Positions 44,284-54,705 of a DNA stretch of 64,000 nucleotides are shown here, piece after piece. The DNA comes from Alectoria sarmentosa. Taxonomy: Eukaryota; Ascomycota; Lecanoromycetes; Lecanorales; Parmeliaceae. Position numbers and translations under genes: made by a program. How positions within the stretch are numbered: the first letter of the stretch is position 1; every line of letters begins with the position of its first letter. The notes beneath the pieces are model-generated. The model made no database searches. It saw only the letters and a list, made by a program, of their open reading frames with translations, and was not told where the DNA came from. Where the stretch lies: positions 124,001 to 188,000 of the forward strand of contig WOGZ01000016.1 in NCBI GenBank assembly GCA_009733775.1, given 5' to 3'.

Positions 44284-45857
44284 ATGCAGACCACAGATCC
44301 CTATCGCGCCGAGTTTGCACGCTTGACTCCGGAAAATAGACCCGCTCTGGTAGCCTTCGACCAGGTCGCGTCAAAGTTGAAGGCCGACCCAAATTGGAAT
44401 CGGCATGCTCGCAAATACATGGCGATATTTCCCGAGAAAGAAAGCTTCGAGTTTGTCAACAGCGAAAGCGAAAGTGAAGGTGGCTCAGGGCCCCACACGC
44501 AGAAAAAACTGATCTGGCGCGGCTATTACCGGTTTAACTTCGATATGCCTCCTAGGGATCCCCGTTTTGGATGGGTTCTTGGAGGTGGAAAGTTCGCAAA
44601 TGGTGACGAAAGTCCTGATCTCGTGTTGACCGAAAGGAAAGCTCATGACTTTGTTTTTGGTCGTCATGCACGATTATTCCACAATTACTCATCTGGATCG
44701 CTGCTACTTCATGCTGCTGCAAAGCAGAGTCTTACTTTCGTTGACGGCAAGGAAGTGTGTCCGTCAATCACCATCTGGTCGATTGTCACACATGTCACTT
44801 TTGGAAACCTGACCTACAAACTCCATCTCCACGGTGAAGTTGAGAGTGCCCATCGAGGCCGATTGGCTCGCTATCAGCAAAGTCACGGGTTGACGGTAAA
44901 CGACTTTCCAGTAAGCCTGTTGTCCACGCCAGCCGAATCTGATTACATCCACAAAGATTATATTATCAAGAATCCTATCGGCCACGGGGCCTCCTCAACC
45001 GTCTTCGCTGGTGAGCACATAAAGACCAATGCTGTGGTCGCCATCAAAAGGATTACCCGGAATCGTTCCAACGCCGGCCTAATCGAGCAAGAGGTACAGA
45101 TGGCAACTTTTCTCGGCAATCATGTAAGGCTTCTTTAGTCCTCCTAGTATCTGATCTGTATTCGAACTGACAGATTTAGCACCGCCTCTGTCAACTGGTC
45201 GATAAGATGTCTCCCGACGGAGACCGTCGAAGCGCGCATTTTCAAAACAGCGACTTTGACGAAGTCTACCTAGTCTACCGTCCATTGGCAATAGCAACGT
45301 GGCTTTCTCTCTGTGAACCTGGGCCAATCAGTGACGCACACAACGCGATATGTACCAAGCTGTTCCGGCAGTGCCTAGAAGGTATTGAATACATCCATTC
45401 AAAGGATGTTATACACAGAGACATCAAACCAGGCAACTTGGCCATAGTCTCCTTTAATCCTCCACATGGCCGAGTGATCGATTTTGGAAGTGCCCGAATC
45501 GGCGCCAGTTCCGACGTTGTTCAAGGTAATACACTATCATATCGTTCACCAGAGATATGGAGGCTTGAGAGAGGGGGCAAGAACTCCGGCCTACAATACG
45601 ACAAAACGGTTGACATATTCGCTTTCGGAGTGAGTGCATATCAGATCTTCTGCAAGCAGCGGATATGGTGGGGCAGAGAAGCCAATGAAGTGGCCTTGGG
45701 GGATATGAGAGACGAGATGCGGTCTCAGGAGGGCGCTCCGCTCCAAGTCAAGAAACTTATCAGAAGCATGCTTGAGATTAATGCTGAACTACGTCCCAAT
45801 GCCGAAGATGCAAGGAAGTCTCTTGGTAGTGGGAACGAACCAGGAACTTCAGGGTAG
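44284..45857 (+). CDS. FHA-like domain / protein kinase fusion
   Basis: Two exons (44284-45123, 45180-45857) encode 505 residues. Residues about 115-185 resemble an FHA domain (FVFGRHARLFHNYSSGSLLL, SLTFVDGKEV, FGNLTYKLHL), but the canonical SxxH phosphothreonine-binding motif is not evident. The kinase domain follows from about 218: glycine loop IGHGASSTVFAGEH, lysine in VVAIKRI, glutamate in LIEQEVQMATFL, catalytic HRDIKPGNL, metal-binding VIDFGSARI and substrate-loop SYRSPEI. All key residues are present, so an active Ser/Thr kinase is likely. The pairing recalls checkpoint kinases of the Chk2/Rad53 type in outline, but the sequence is divergent and orthology is not claimed. The 56-base intron interrupts the kinase N-lobe. 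Confidence 0.85.
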
Positions 45858-46342
45858 AAGCAGACTCTCAGCATGAGACCTCTTTTGTCTCGTCTCGGCG
45901 CTCAAATAGGCAGATTTGAAAGTGTACGGTCGCAGGTTGAACGAGATTCTCGAGACTTCATGGCCAATCAGTTGAGCTTAGCGTTTGCACGGTTAGTATG
46001 GTGCAGCGACCGGTGTATTCCATTATGCTGATTAATGTCTTCAAGCCTTGTTGTGCCATTCATCTGACAGTTTCGACATTGGTAACATGTCTGATTCTCA
46101 TATACCCCAAAGACAGATAGAACATGCCCTGCTAAACATTTACAGCATCTTCGTAAAGTGTAAGGGATAAAGGTAGTGTGTGCATAGTAAACGTGAAGGT
46201 AGGTTTAAAAGTCTACGACAACTTATCGGGTACGCGCATCACTCTTGTGCCACCGAGTGCCACCATCCATCCTTCACCGTCCTCCCTTCTTTTTCTTCTC
46301 TTCATCCTCCTTTCAAACCGTCATTAACGTTGAGAATACCAA
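45858..46342. other. Intergenic
   Basis: This space separates two plus-strand genes and includes a CT-rich leader (46255-46320) before the next ATG. No gene is seen. Confidence 0.4.
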
Positions 46343-48553
46343 ATGGCTTGCGAATGTGGCTGTGATGTGGATGACCACCTGCACAACCTCCCAAACAGAC
46401 CTCCATCACCTAACACCTTCTTTGAGAACTTCTGGGCGCCAAACTTCGTTGAACTGCTGGTATCCCGGCTTCGTACTGTCCAAGACGAATTTGAGCCCTC
46501 GAAACGAGTCCTCTGGAGAGAAACGTATGGCGGGGACGCTCAAGACATCGCCCCTTCGTGGCACAAGTGGGTAAATCCGCCAGTATTCTCGGACGAGGTT
46601 CGAGGGCGTGGAATGCCTATAGTTTCTAGGCTACCGACTCCGAATTTTGAAGAGATAATCAAAGAAGAGCGCAGGCAGGACTTGCTCTACAATTCAGATA
46701 ATTCTAGAGAAGCTCAGTCACGACCAACTTCTCGCAACGAGGAAGAAAGCCCTCAAAACCCCTTGCCACCTGCAAAAGGAGCTACGCATACCCCATCCAC
46801 CAGGTCACAAGAAATTATTGCCAGCCCTTCTATTCCCGATGCCTTCGATCCGCCAGTCTCAGATTTATCGGTGAAGGTCGCTACGCATACCCAACCTTTT
46901 CAATTCGACCAAGGCTACTCTGCATCTGGCACTCCTCCATTTTATGATGAAAATGATCGCGATGGAAAAATTTCTGCCGTGAAGCCTTCCTACTTCCTTC
47001 GCCCGGCCTCCCAAGCGACTCGCGAATCAAAGCGGACCAAAGAAGAAATTCGAGTGCCCATGAAGCGCAATGCTGAATCAATGGAGCCTACGGACAGACT
47101 CGAGGAGCAAGTGGCCTATCACCAAGATCATATCCCAACAGGGTGCCTCTGCGGCTGCGGCGGCGACCATCTGCACTGTCTAAGGCCCAACAGGCCTCCA
47201 TCACCCAACACCTTCTATGAAAACTTCTGGGCTCCAAATTTTGCCTACATGCTCAAAAGGAGGCTTGAGGATGCTTCAAGAAACCTTGAACCGTCGAAAC
47301 GGATTTGGTGGAGAGAGGAATTCGGCGGCTGTGCTCCAGATAGGGAACCTTTAGATTCGGAGATATGGGCTTTCGACGGCGACGATCGAGGAAATGTCCT
47401 CAGAACGTCTCCCCCTCCCTTCAGCGACGACATCTTTGGTTCGAGAATTAAGAACGAGGATCCAATTCAACCGTCTCGCAAGCGCCAACGCTCGACGAGT
47501 CCTCTTAACACGCCTATGCGCAGCCCGGACGAAGCTGCCAACACACCTCTGCAAGACTTTACATCTGGGCATTTTCATGCTTCCGAAGGTATCCCTCTTT
47601 ATAAGACTGGCGAAAGTCCGCTCAAAAAACCTGCAAATGATTGGAACAATCCAAATTCTTTCCAGAATTATTTCACAAGGACCTCTACTCCTCCTCCGAG
47701 GGCCATATCTCCAAAAAGTCCTACCCACTATATTCCCAATAGGTTTCCTCCATTGAATATTTCAAACCTCCCGCGGAGACGTCCGCCTCGTGCCAACATA
47801 GAGCCGCTATCAAAAGCGGAGGACGAGCTATTGCGACAAAAGTTCGAAGCTTTCAGGGTGGAAAGGAATCATCTTCTTGGCATAAATGTTGATCGATACA
47901 AACATGTACCTGACGGAGGCATGATTTCTGCGGTAGACTCTGTTGCTGTCCGTGAAGCAGGTGAAAGATTGACCAAACGGTGTGCAAATGACTGGGCCCA
48001 TGCAGATGACTCAAGCAGGTCTTCCTTTCGAGCTCCTACTGTCCGTCCAGAGCCCAAACCTCTCAAAAGTCCAACTCACTATATTCCCGACAGATTTTCG
48101 CCCCTGAAAATCCCGGACTTCTCTAGAAAACGTCCACACCGACTCAAGATAAAGGAGACCACAGCAGAGGAGGACGAACAGCTTCTGGAATCAGGCCGAC
48201 GAAAGGTCGAAGCCACGAGACTTAAAATGCATCGTCGCCTCTATGGCATACATCTTGAACGAGATAAAGTTTTATCCGCTGAGAGTGCACCCTCGACTTC
48301 CTCGGGCGATCATGTCGAGGAGATGTCTCCAAATATCCAGGCCAAGAAGCAGAACCCTATAGCAGAGGATCTCCAGCAGTGGAACCAATCGTTGCATCGA
48401 AAAATTGAAGCCATGAAGCTGAGAAGAAATCGCCGTATCGGCACAGCTATTTACCGATCTGAAAATGCGGCAGCCGAAAGCCCACTTACTACTTTCCAGG
48501 TCGACCACTCAGCAGAAATGTCATCAACGGCGCTACCCACTCCTATCGTCTAA
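46343..48553 (+). CDS. 736-aa protein with internally duplicated modules
   Basis: A single-exon 736-residue protein of no recognised family. Module A occurs at residues about 3-64 (ECGCDVDDHLHNLPNRPPSP, TFFENFWAPNF, EPSKRVLWRETYGG) and again at about 268-330 (CLCGCGGDHLHCL, TFYENFWAPNF, EPSKRIWWREEFGG). Module B occurs at about 458-530 (SPTHYIPNRFPPLNI, then a basic helix LRQKFEAFRVERNHLLGI) and 575-650 (SPTHYIPDRFSPLKI, then KVEATRLKMHRRLYGI). A third helix copy is at about 683-700 (HRKIEAMKLRRNRRIGT). The linkers are polar and Ser/Pro-rich. The CxCGC..H pattern could bind metal. The basic helices suggest nucleic-acid or protein contacts, but no function can be given. The ATG follows a CT-rich leader. 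Confidence 0.75.
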   Translation: MACECGCDVDDHLHNLPNRPPSPNTFFENFWAPNFVELLVSRLRTVQDEFEPSKRVLWRETYGGDAQDIAPSWHKWVNPPVFSDEVRGRGMPIVSRLPTPNFEEIIKEERRQDLLYNSDNSREAQSRPTSRNEEESPQNPLPPAKGATHTPSTRSQEIIASPSIPDAFDPPVSDLSVKVATHTQPFQFDQGYSASGTPPFYDENDRDGKISAVKPSYFLRPASQATRESKRTKEEIRVPMKRNAESMEPTDRLEEQVAYHQDHIPTGCLCGCGGDHLHCLRPNRPPSPNTFYENFWAPNFAYMLKRRLEDASRNLEPSKRIWWREEFGGCAPDREPLDSEIWAFDGDDRGNVLRTSPPPFSDDIFGSRIKNEDPIQPSRKRQRSTSPLNTPMRSPDEAANTPLQDFTSGHFHASEGIPLYKTGESPLKKPANDWNNPNSFQNYFTRTSTPPPRAISPKSPTHYIPNRFPPLNISNLPRRRPPRANIEPLSKAEDELLRQKFEAFRVERNHLLGINVDRYKHVPDGGMISAVDSVAVREAGERLTKRCANDWAHADDSSRSSFRAPTVRPEPKPLKSPTHYIPDRFSPLKIPDFSRKRPHRLKIKETTAEEDEQLLESGRRKVEATRLKMHRRLYGIHLERDKVLSAESAPSTSSGDHVEEMSPNIQAKKQNPIAEDLQQWNQSLHRKIEAMKLRRNRRIGTAIYRSENAAAESPLTTFQVDHSAEMSSTALPTPIV

Positions 48554-49903
48554 TTGCTTCGCTCGTTTCCGGAAAGCAAGTACTTCCGGGTTCGGCGGAA
48601 GGCAAGTTCGGTGCCTTCGAAAACTGAAGAAAACTTTCCTCGAATGTTCGAACTCGGATTGTTTACAACCTCCGGGGCAGCTTGAAATGTTATGTTGTGG
48701 TCATTGGGTCCCGCGCCGTAAACAGCACCACCACGATAAGCTCGTTCAAACAGGCCTTAGATCTTCTTCTGCAGGGTGAGTCGACCAATATGTATTAGTA
48801 CTGGAGACTGACGTGAGTCAAGCCGATAGTTGTGCTTTTGCAATGCCTTTGCTGTATGGGGAATCGAAATTGGAACTGCAAACAGCGAACTAGAAGACCA
48901 TATCTCAAGATACTTTGGAGGCCAGATGACGGTCCTGATGAGTACTCTGTTGCCCTCAAGAACGCAAATCACAAAAACAGTCAATTCTACCATGACACTT
49001 CAACTCCATATTACCTACAACTCGTCCCGAATGCGAAGACAGGGATACTCGGATTGAGGGCGGCATGTCTAGTGAAACGGCAATACGAAAGTGCATGATG
49101 ATCCTTCTGATGTCTGGAACCACAGTCTCCGTAGACGCAGGCCACACTTCTACTCAGCAAGTCTCTGCTGCTTCCAGCTTCCATGCGTGCTGCTACGTCC
49201 TGTTCCCTTACATCAAGATAGTTCTACCTTTGAAAGTACTCCTTCTCCCAACCGTGACGCTCGTCCAGCTATCAGTGTTCATACTATTCAAGGTTGGACT
49301 GTTATTGCACAGGCGGAAGCTGTGTCTCACATCATCCATCTTACCGAACGCTGCCTTCGCCGAAGTGATTCATCTACACGTGTGGCAATCGTTCCATGGA
49401 GCAGGTTAACCGGGACTGCAATCGATTGAATCACATCATTCCCGAAAAAGACCGTAGGGCTCCAACCAACTCGAGCTTCGAAGTGCGCGCAAGCCTCAGA
49501 GACAGCTTTATACACGGTCCCTCCGTCTTGCTCCTAATCACGATTTGAGTTCCTCATAGCCCTAGTTACTGGGAAATTGTCCGCTGATCGAGGCCTGAGA
49601 TGTGGGAAGTGTGCAAGATCTATTGATTATTAAGGCTCTTCTCTGAGACAACAAAGGCAAACAATTTCGGCTACACCCCAACGAAGAGTATTAGTCGGGA
49701 GCAGAATTAAAGTAGCAGGCCAATCGCCAATGAGTGTCTTTGCAATGAAGTCAATCAACGCTCGTCCTCCTGCCATCGCCAAACAATTGGTGTCCTCCAT
49801 ACCTCCTCGACCCCGTTATCTTCGACGAGGCCTGTGCGGGTTAGAACAACGAGCTTTCGTCTTCACTTGGCCCCACGGATCATCTGGACGACTTACATCA
49901 TCC
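48554..49903. other. Region with unresolved coding-like segments
   Basis: Two plus-strand stretches look protein-coding: 48832-49098 (with LWRPDDGPDEYSVAL and YYLQLVPNAKTGILGLRAA) and 49091-49429 (with VHTIQGWTVIAQAEAVSHII). They are in different frames with no clear intron between them and no start, so they may be a decayed gene. No family is recognised; a short MPLLYGE-like phrase at 48843 was considered and rejected as HET. Confidence 0.3.
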
Positions 49904-50977
49904 CTAAGAAGATTTTCCGCCTTGCCTGTTGGCCTCGGCAAGCCGGGCCCTGTATGCTGCTCGAGCCTCGGGTGGATCATCAGCCCTCGAACCATAGCCA
50001 GCAATAGCTTGCCACTCTGGAACTTGACGGACGGTTTGCGAGAAATTCATCGGCCAATACTCCTGAAATTCGGCTCCAGCGTCAGGTAGTACAATCCGAT
50101 CTGTAGTTCCGGCTATCTGTAGTTCCGGCTATCTGTTGTGCAGATGAAGATGATTCTGGATGTCCGCTTCCGCCTTGTTGAACAGGCACTCTAGAGGACA
50201 GTAAGCAAACATACATTGCAAAACAGAGACAACAAATCACGAGGATGCACCCATGGGAGTCATCTGATAGACTTCTCTGGCTCGAGCGTGCCATCCACTA
50301 TGAGTGTCACTCGACACTGCTTCTATCTTCACCTGTGCGGTGAAGATCCCCTCTTTTGAATCCCGAAACTCTTCCATCAGCGTATCTAGGTCGCTACTTT
50401 GTACTCTATCATGATCGGACAGCTGATACAAAACGTCGATCATCGCCTTCATATCGTCCTGCGTGTACTTTGAACCTGTGTCGTCCTTTGTAGCCCAGCC
50501 TTGGTCGCAAGCAAAGAGAATACTGAGAACCTCGCCGCGAAGGACCTCCCGATAATTAATTCTCCACTGTAACACTTTGTTTGGTGTTTTCAACATCGTC
50601 AACCAAGGTTAAACAACTGACTCTGAGGTTCTTGGAAATGGTCAAGCGTTGTTCAAAAATGTTCGAGGTTGAAGATCTTGTTCTTGTTGAAGACGTTTTC
50701 GAGGGGTAATAATATCAGATGGAGGGAGACCAGACTTGCTTTATACGCAAATAGGAAAGCGACTGCCTCATCTTGAACTTCCATGGCCTCATTAGTTGTA
50801 CTGCCTGGACCGAATATTTGCAAATGAAGTGCGCCTGTAAGGCGGCTTCGGGCGGAATAAGACATGTATGGATGATTGGCTGTGGCCCTCTGAGCGGCAT
50901 GAGATTCTTAGGGTCTTGACGCACTTACCCTTAAGGCTTGCCTTAGGTCGTTTGAGAGAAGGGGGGTACACACTCAT
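49904..50977 (-). pseudogene. Five-exon unknown gene disrupted by a 16-bp duplication
   Basis: The proposed exons are 50977-50929, 50834-50747, 50682-50622, 50566-50241 and 50190-49904. The first four join in frame (MSVYPPSLKRPKASLKG, FGPGSTTNEAMEVQDEAVAF, IFEQRLTISKNLR, WRINYREVLRGEVLSILF, QDDMKAMIDVLYQLSDHD). In exon 5 the frame reads GHPESSSSAQQIAGTTD and then meets an exact 16-base tandem duplication (50099-50130), which shifts it into an early stop. Ignoring one copy, the frame would run on through RIVLPDAGAEFQEYWPM and QVPEWQAIAGYGSRA to a stop at 49904. The protein would be about 265 residues and of no recognised family. Donors of introns 2 and 4 (GTATAA, GTGATT) are weaker than the first (GTAAGT). 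The model is inferred from splice signals alone. Confidence 0.45.
50099..50130 (-). repeat. Exact 16-bp tandem duplication
   Basis: On the minus strand the unit agccggaactacagat occurs twice without a spacer or mismatch. As 16 is not a multiple of three, it shifts the reading frame of the proposed exon 5. Confidence 0.95.
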
Positions 50978-51845
50978 AGGCTCGGCCTCTACGCTGCTGA
51001 TCGAGGTATATGCAAATTTGCGTTGAGGCAGGAAAAAGTATCTTCGATCCGGATGTCCGCCAGGCGGTCTGTCTATTACATGATCCTGAACTTGCTAATC
51101 CTTCCGACCGCCAATGTCTCGGGATCCGTGGTACCCTACACGCTCATACTGCCCTGAAATGTATGACATTAAGGCAGCACACATTTCTATATTGGTAAGA
51201 TCGCCTCAGACTCTCGTCACCCTTTTGTGTCAAAACAGCACTCCGCCTTGTATTCTAGCCTCTCAGCATCCCGTGTACCATCCACACGATCGGTAGCCAC
51301 GTCATGCGGCGTCTGGCTTGGAAGGATGAGTCTGCCTGTATTTCAGCTTCTCTTAGGTCGGTGACCGCCCGCAACACTACTACTCACGGACGATACTTGA
51401 CGCCCAAGAGCAAAAGCGAAGTATTGATTGGCGTTCCTTGCGAGGAGTGTGGCTACGTGACACATCATTCGGCCTCAATATGTCAGACAGGTCTTCCGAC
51501 TTGCATAACATCCTCTGAATGGTCGCAAAATCTTTCCCCTTGGACGCCTGCTCGGGGACCGATCAAGTAAGCAGCACCGGTCTCGATTTTCCAGACTCTC
51601 CAGGCAGTATTGGGCGAGAAGAAGTGATCAATAAAGACGGGAGAGAAGGTGATTCGCTACCAGATGGCGGCCCCAGAATCCGGACTCTCCAGGCAGTATG
51701 GCAAGGAATGTCTATAAAAGCCCCTTCCCCTACGATGACTCCTTTCTTCACACACATCATCTACACTCTCAATTCTTCCTCCTTTCACTCGAAGATTCCT
51801 CAGATCCAAATACAAAAACCTCCCAAAAGCAACTTCGACCCAAAC
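50978..51845. other. Intergenic
   Basis: No gene is supported. A 17-base phrase gactctccaggcagtat occurs twice (about 51592 and 51684). A CT-rich leader precedes the small gene at 51846. Confidence 0.4.
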
Positions 51846-52313
51846 ATGTATGGTATCAAGGCCAGCGACTGCAATCCAAGAGTGGTGATAGGCTTCACGG
51901 TTCCACCGGTTCTACCAGACAAACCAGACAAACCATCCGAATCGTCCGAACCAGCCAAACAATATACAGTCGCCGTCAGGTAAACTCAATCTGACGAATT
52001 TGATGTTAGCAAAGAGAATTGACTGGAGCGGTAACAGATACAATTCCGTGAAACATTCGGACAAGGATGGGAATATCTTAGAAGAGCTCATGCAGACGAT
52101 TGGCGCATGCGAAGGGGTAAGATCCTCTGCTTCAACGACACAATCGTAGCGCCACACATGACTGACAACGTGAAATAGGCGAGGGTTACGACCAACGCCG
52201 GTGAAGAAATACAAGGACTCTTACTGGTCAAGTTCACGAAGAAGGAAGATGCCAGGCGAGCCCAAGATCTTTTCGACGATAAAAAGGCGTATGTGTACTT
52301 CCCACCGGTTTAG
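51846..52313 (+). CDS. Small spliced hypothetical protein
   Basis: Three exons (51846-51979, 52038-52116, 52179-52313) encode 115 residues. The frame is continuous over two introns of 58 and 62 bp with good borders. The N-terminus is MYGIKASDCNPRVVIGFTVP, followed by a Pro/Ser/Lys linker with repeated PDKP units. A compact C-terminal domain reads QYTVAVRYNSVKHSDKDGN, ILEELMQTIGACEG and IQGLLLVKFTKKEDARRAQD. The beta-alpha-beta pattern and the LLLVKFTKKEDARRA strand-helix resemble an RRM-like ferredoxin fold, but no RNP motif is evident, so this is only a structural impression. There is no signal peptide. Confidence 0.6.
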
Positions 52314-54705
52314 GACCCAGCTAAGGGCGGTCAATAGAGTCGGTGGCACTGTCCGCCTCCGCATTCGCGACTTCGAGCAACGCGGAGAGACATATGAAGG
52401 CTGCTTTCTCGATAAAAATAGAGAGATAGTCCTACTCACGAGGGCAGGAAATAGCGCACGGGAAGTCCCCTTTGGCAAAATCGGCAAAATCATACCCCCA
52501 ACTTGATTGGGGCAAGGGAAATCCGGTCAAGCACGGGACCATAGATACGTGTGATGTCCTCATGTGTCACTCATTACTGTCAGAGCAACAAAGTCTCGAA
52601 AGCTTTTTAGTCACTCATTAGCATAGACATAGGCTCAAATACGTTCACCATAACAGTCAATGATTGACGTCCAAGTGCTCCCATTACAGCTCAACCGCCC
52701 TTCCCAATTCAACCTTCCAAAAAAAGAGCCCCCAGCACTCGTTATACCATATGAAGGAACCCCAGCCTCCCCCTGAAGATTTGCTAGCAAAGGTATTGGA
52801 GCCTCACCAGTAAGCATAAAGCTCCACCACAGCCTCCACTTCCACTGTGTGGGCCTCGATAGGGACAACAAGTCAGAGCCCCGTACTCAGCTCGACCCGT
52901 CATTTTGTTGAAAGAATGGTTGGTTCCCAGCCTCCTCCGGCCTGTTGCCATGCCAGCCACATACTTTTCTACTATTTAGAGGACTGCTTCAGGAGAGCTT
53001 TGGGAGAACAATAAATCCATCAGCGAATAGAGAGAGAGAGAGAGAGGCCTGAACAGCCCATACTCTCGTACCCTAGCGTTTGAGAAGAAGAACAAACTCC
53101 CATGTCTGAGCGACATAAAGAACTGGAGTTGGAAAAATGAAGCTAGCTAGCTAGTTACAGATGGATGCGGGCGGGCGGGTGGGACAACAAGAATGTCATG
53201 GCTCTGGAAAGAGATGAGATCGAATGAAGAGCCCGATGCCTGCCAGATGCAGGATAGGCAATTTATATCAGTCCATCATGACAACCTGTCACCCCCGCTA
53301 TGATCACTTTTCTAACCACATTGCATGTGGGGGCCGGCCATGGGTCATGGCTACTGACTGATCCGTGACTCCCTATGCGGCTCACTCACACACAGTTCCA
53401 CTGTAGCGATTCACAAACTCGATCCGTCCTCGACACACCAGCCGTCAGCTCTTCCCCCTTTCTTAATCGAGGCACCAAAATCTTGATTCACTCACCCACC
53501 TGTAACCCCATTCCCCCCCGGCCACCATAGCTGACCCTACTATCCCACACAACCCACCACCCACAACCAACAGCAAGCCCCGCAGCGGCTGAAACAGGGG
53601 AGGAATACTGACATACCTCAGGCGCTACCGATCTGAGCTATGCGAGCATAAAATATCGGCTTGGAGGAGGTAAGAAGGGCTCTTTTCACGGCGCCGGTAC
53701 CATCAAGAGCCTTGGTTTGGGTAGACTACCAGGGTAAACAAAGATGTCAGGTTCAGGTCCGAGCTCGAAAGACCGACAGAGATCCAGGAGATCGGGATAC
53801 CAAAGTGGGATCATCAACCTCATGTGAAGAAAGCCACGCAGCCGTCACCCATCACTCCCCTCCTATTCTCCCCCCACTGCCGTCACCACAGCTAACCACG
53901 CAACAGCAGAACACTATCAAAGACTCCACTCGCGAAGAAACACCCAACAATTGGGTCAAGGGGAAGGTGAATATTCATTGAAGAGGATTTGAATAAATCT
54001 CGAGATGGAAGAATGGCATACCGATATAAGGCCTACGACACTGCAACGAGATCGGAGTTGGAGAACGGAATTATTTCGTTCAAATGCAGCCTCATCGAGC
54101 CATTTGAACATTTCAAGTGATGGAGGTGAAGGTTTGTCACTGAAGGCGCGATTTCTTTCCGGGGGGATTAGGAAGTAGTAGGAAGGTGGTGGGAGGGAGG
54201 TTTGGATGGGGGGACTTGCGTTTGGCGAATTGGTGTTTGGAGGCAGTGATAGGCGATCAGGTCGAAACAGTTTGGTTATTGCCCGCCGATGAGATGGTCG
54301 CTCTCAGTGTTGCATGTTTCGCCTGGATGATCTAGAAGTCATGCTAGGCCAAGAACTAGCATGAGTAATGGCAAGGACATGGGCAAACTTAATGGACGGT
54401 CGGGCAAGCGATATCTGTATGTAGACGGGTCAACATGCAATCCCTGATACTTGAAGTCACGAAGGAAGACGCACTTAGTCCCCAATCACTCATTCATCTA
54501 CTCGGGCTGCTCTCCCTTCCCGATACCAACAAACAAGAGCCAGATCTCTGGAACACCGTCCTTGGTAGCTTTGGAGACGTGCATGAGGGACATTGGTCAA
54601 GTCATTAAACACGAGTCATTCCGGCTTAAATACGCCTCCCAGGCCCAAAGCAGGCACCGCACCAAGCTATTTCCATACGACCAACTCGCCTCACGATACT
54701 CACCC
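52314..54705. other. Gene-poor region
   Basis: No gene is supported in 2.4 kb. A (GA)n run lies at 53030-53046. Pyrimidine-rich and CCCAC-rich stretches occur around 53500-53580, and a domain-less frame at 53661-53981. Confidence 0.4.
53030..53046 (+). repeat. (GA)n microsatellite
   Basis: About eight uninterrupted GA dinucleotides. Confidence 0.9.

Noticed and set aside
48843..48890. The phrase MPLLYGES resembling the conserved HET-domain segment
   Set aside because: It ends at a stop after 16 codons and no other HET motifs are nearby, so similarity over seven residues is not enough.
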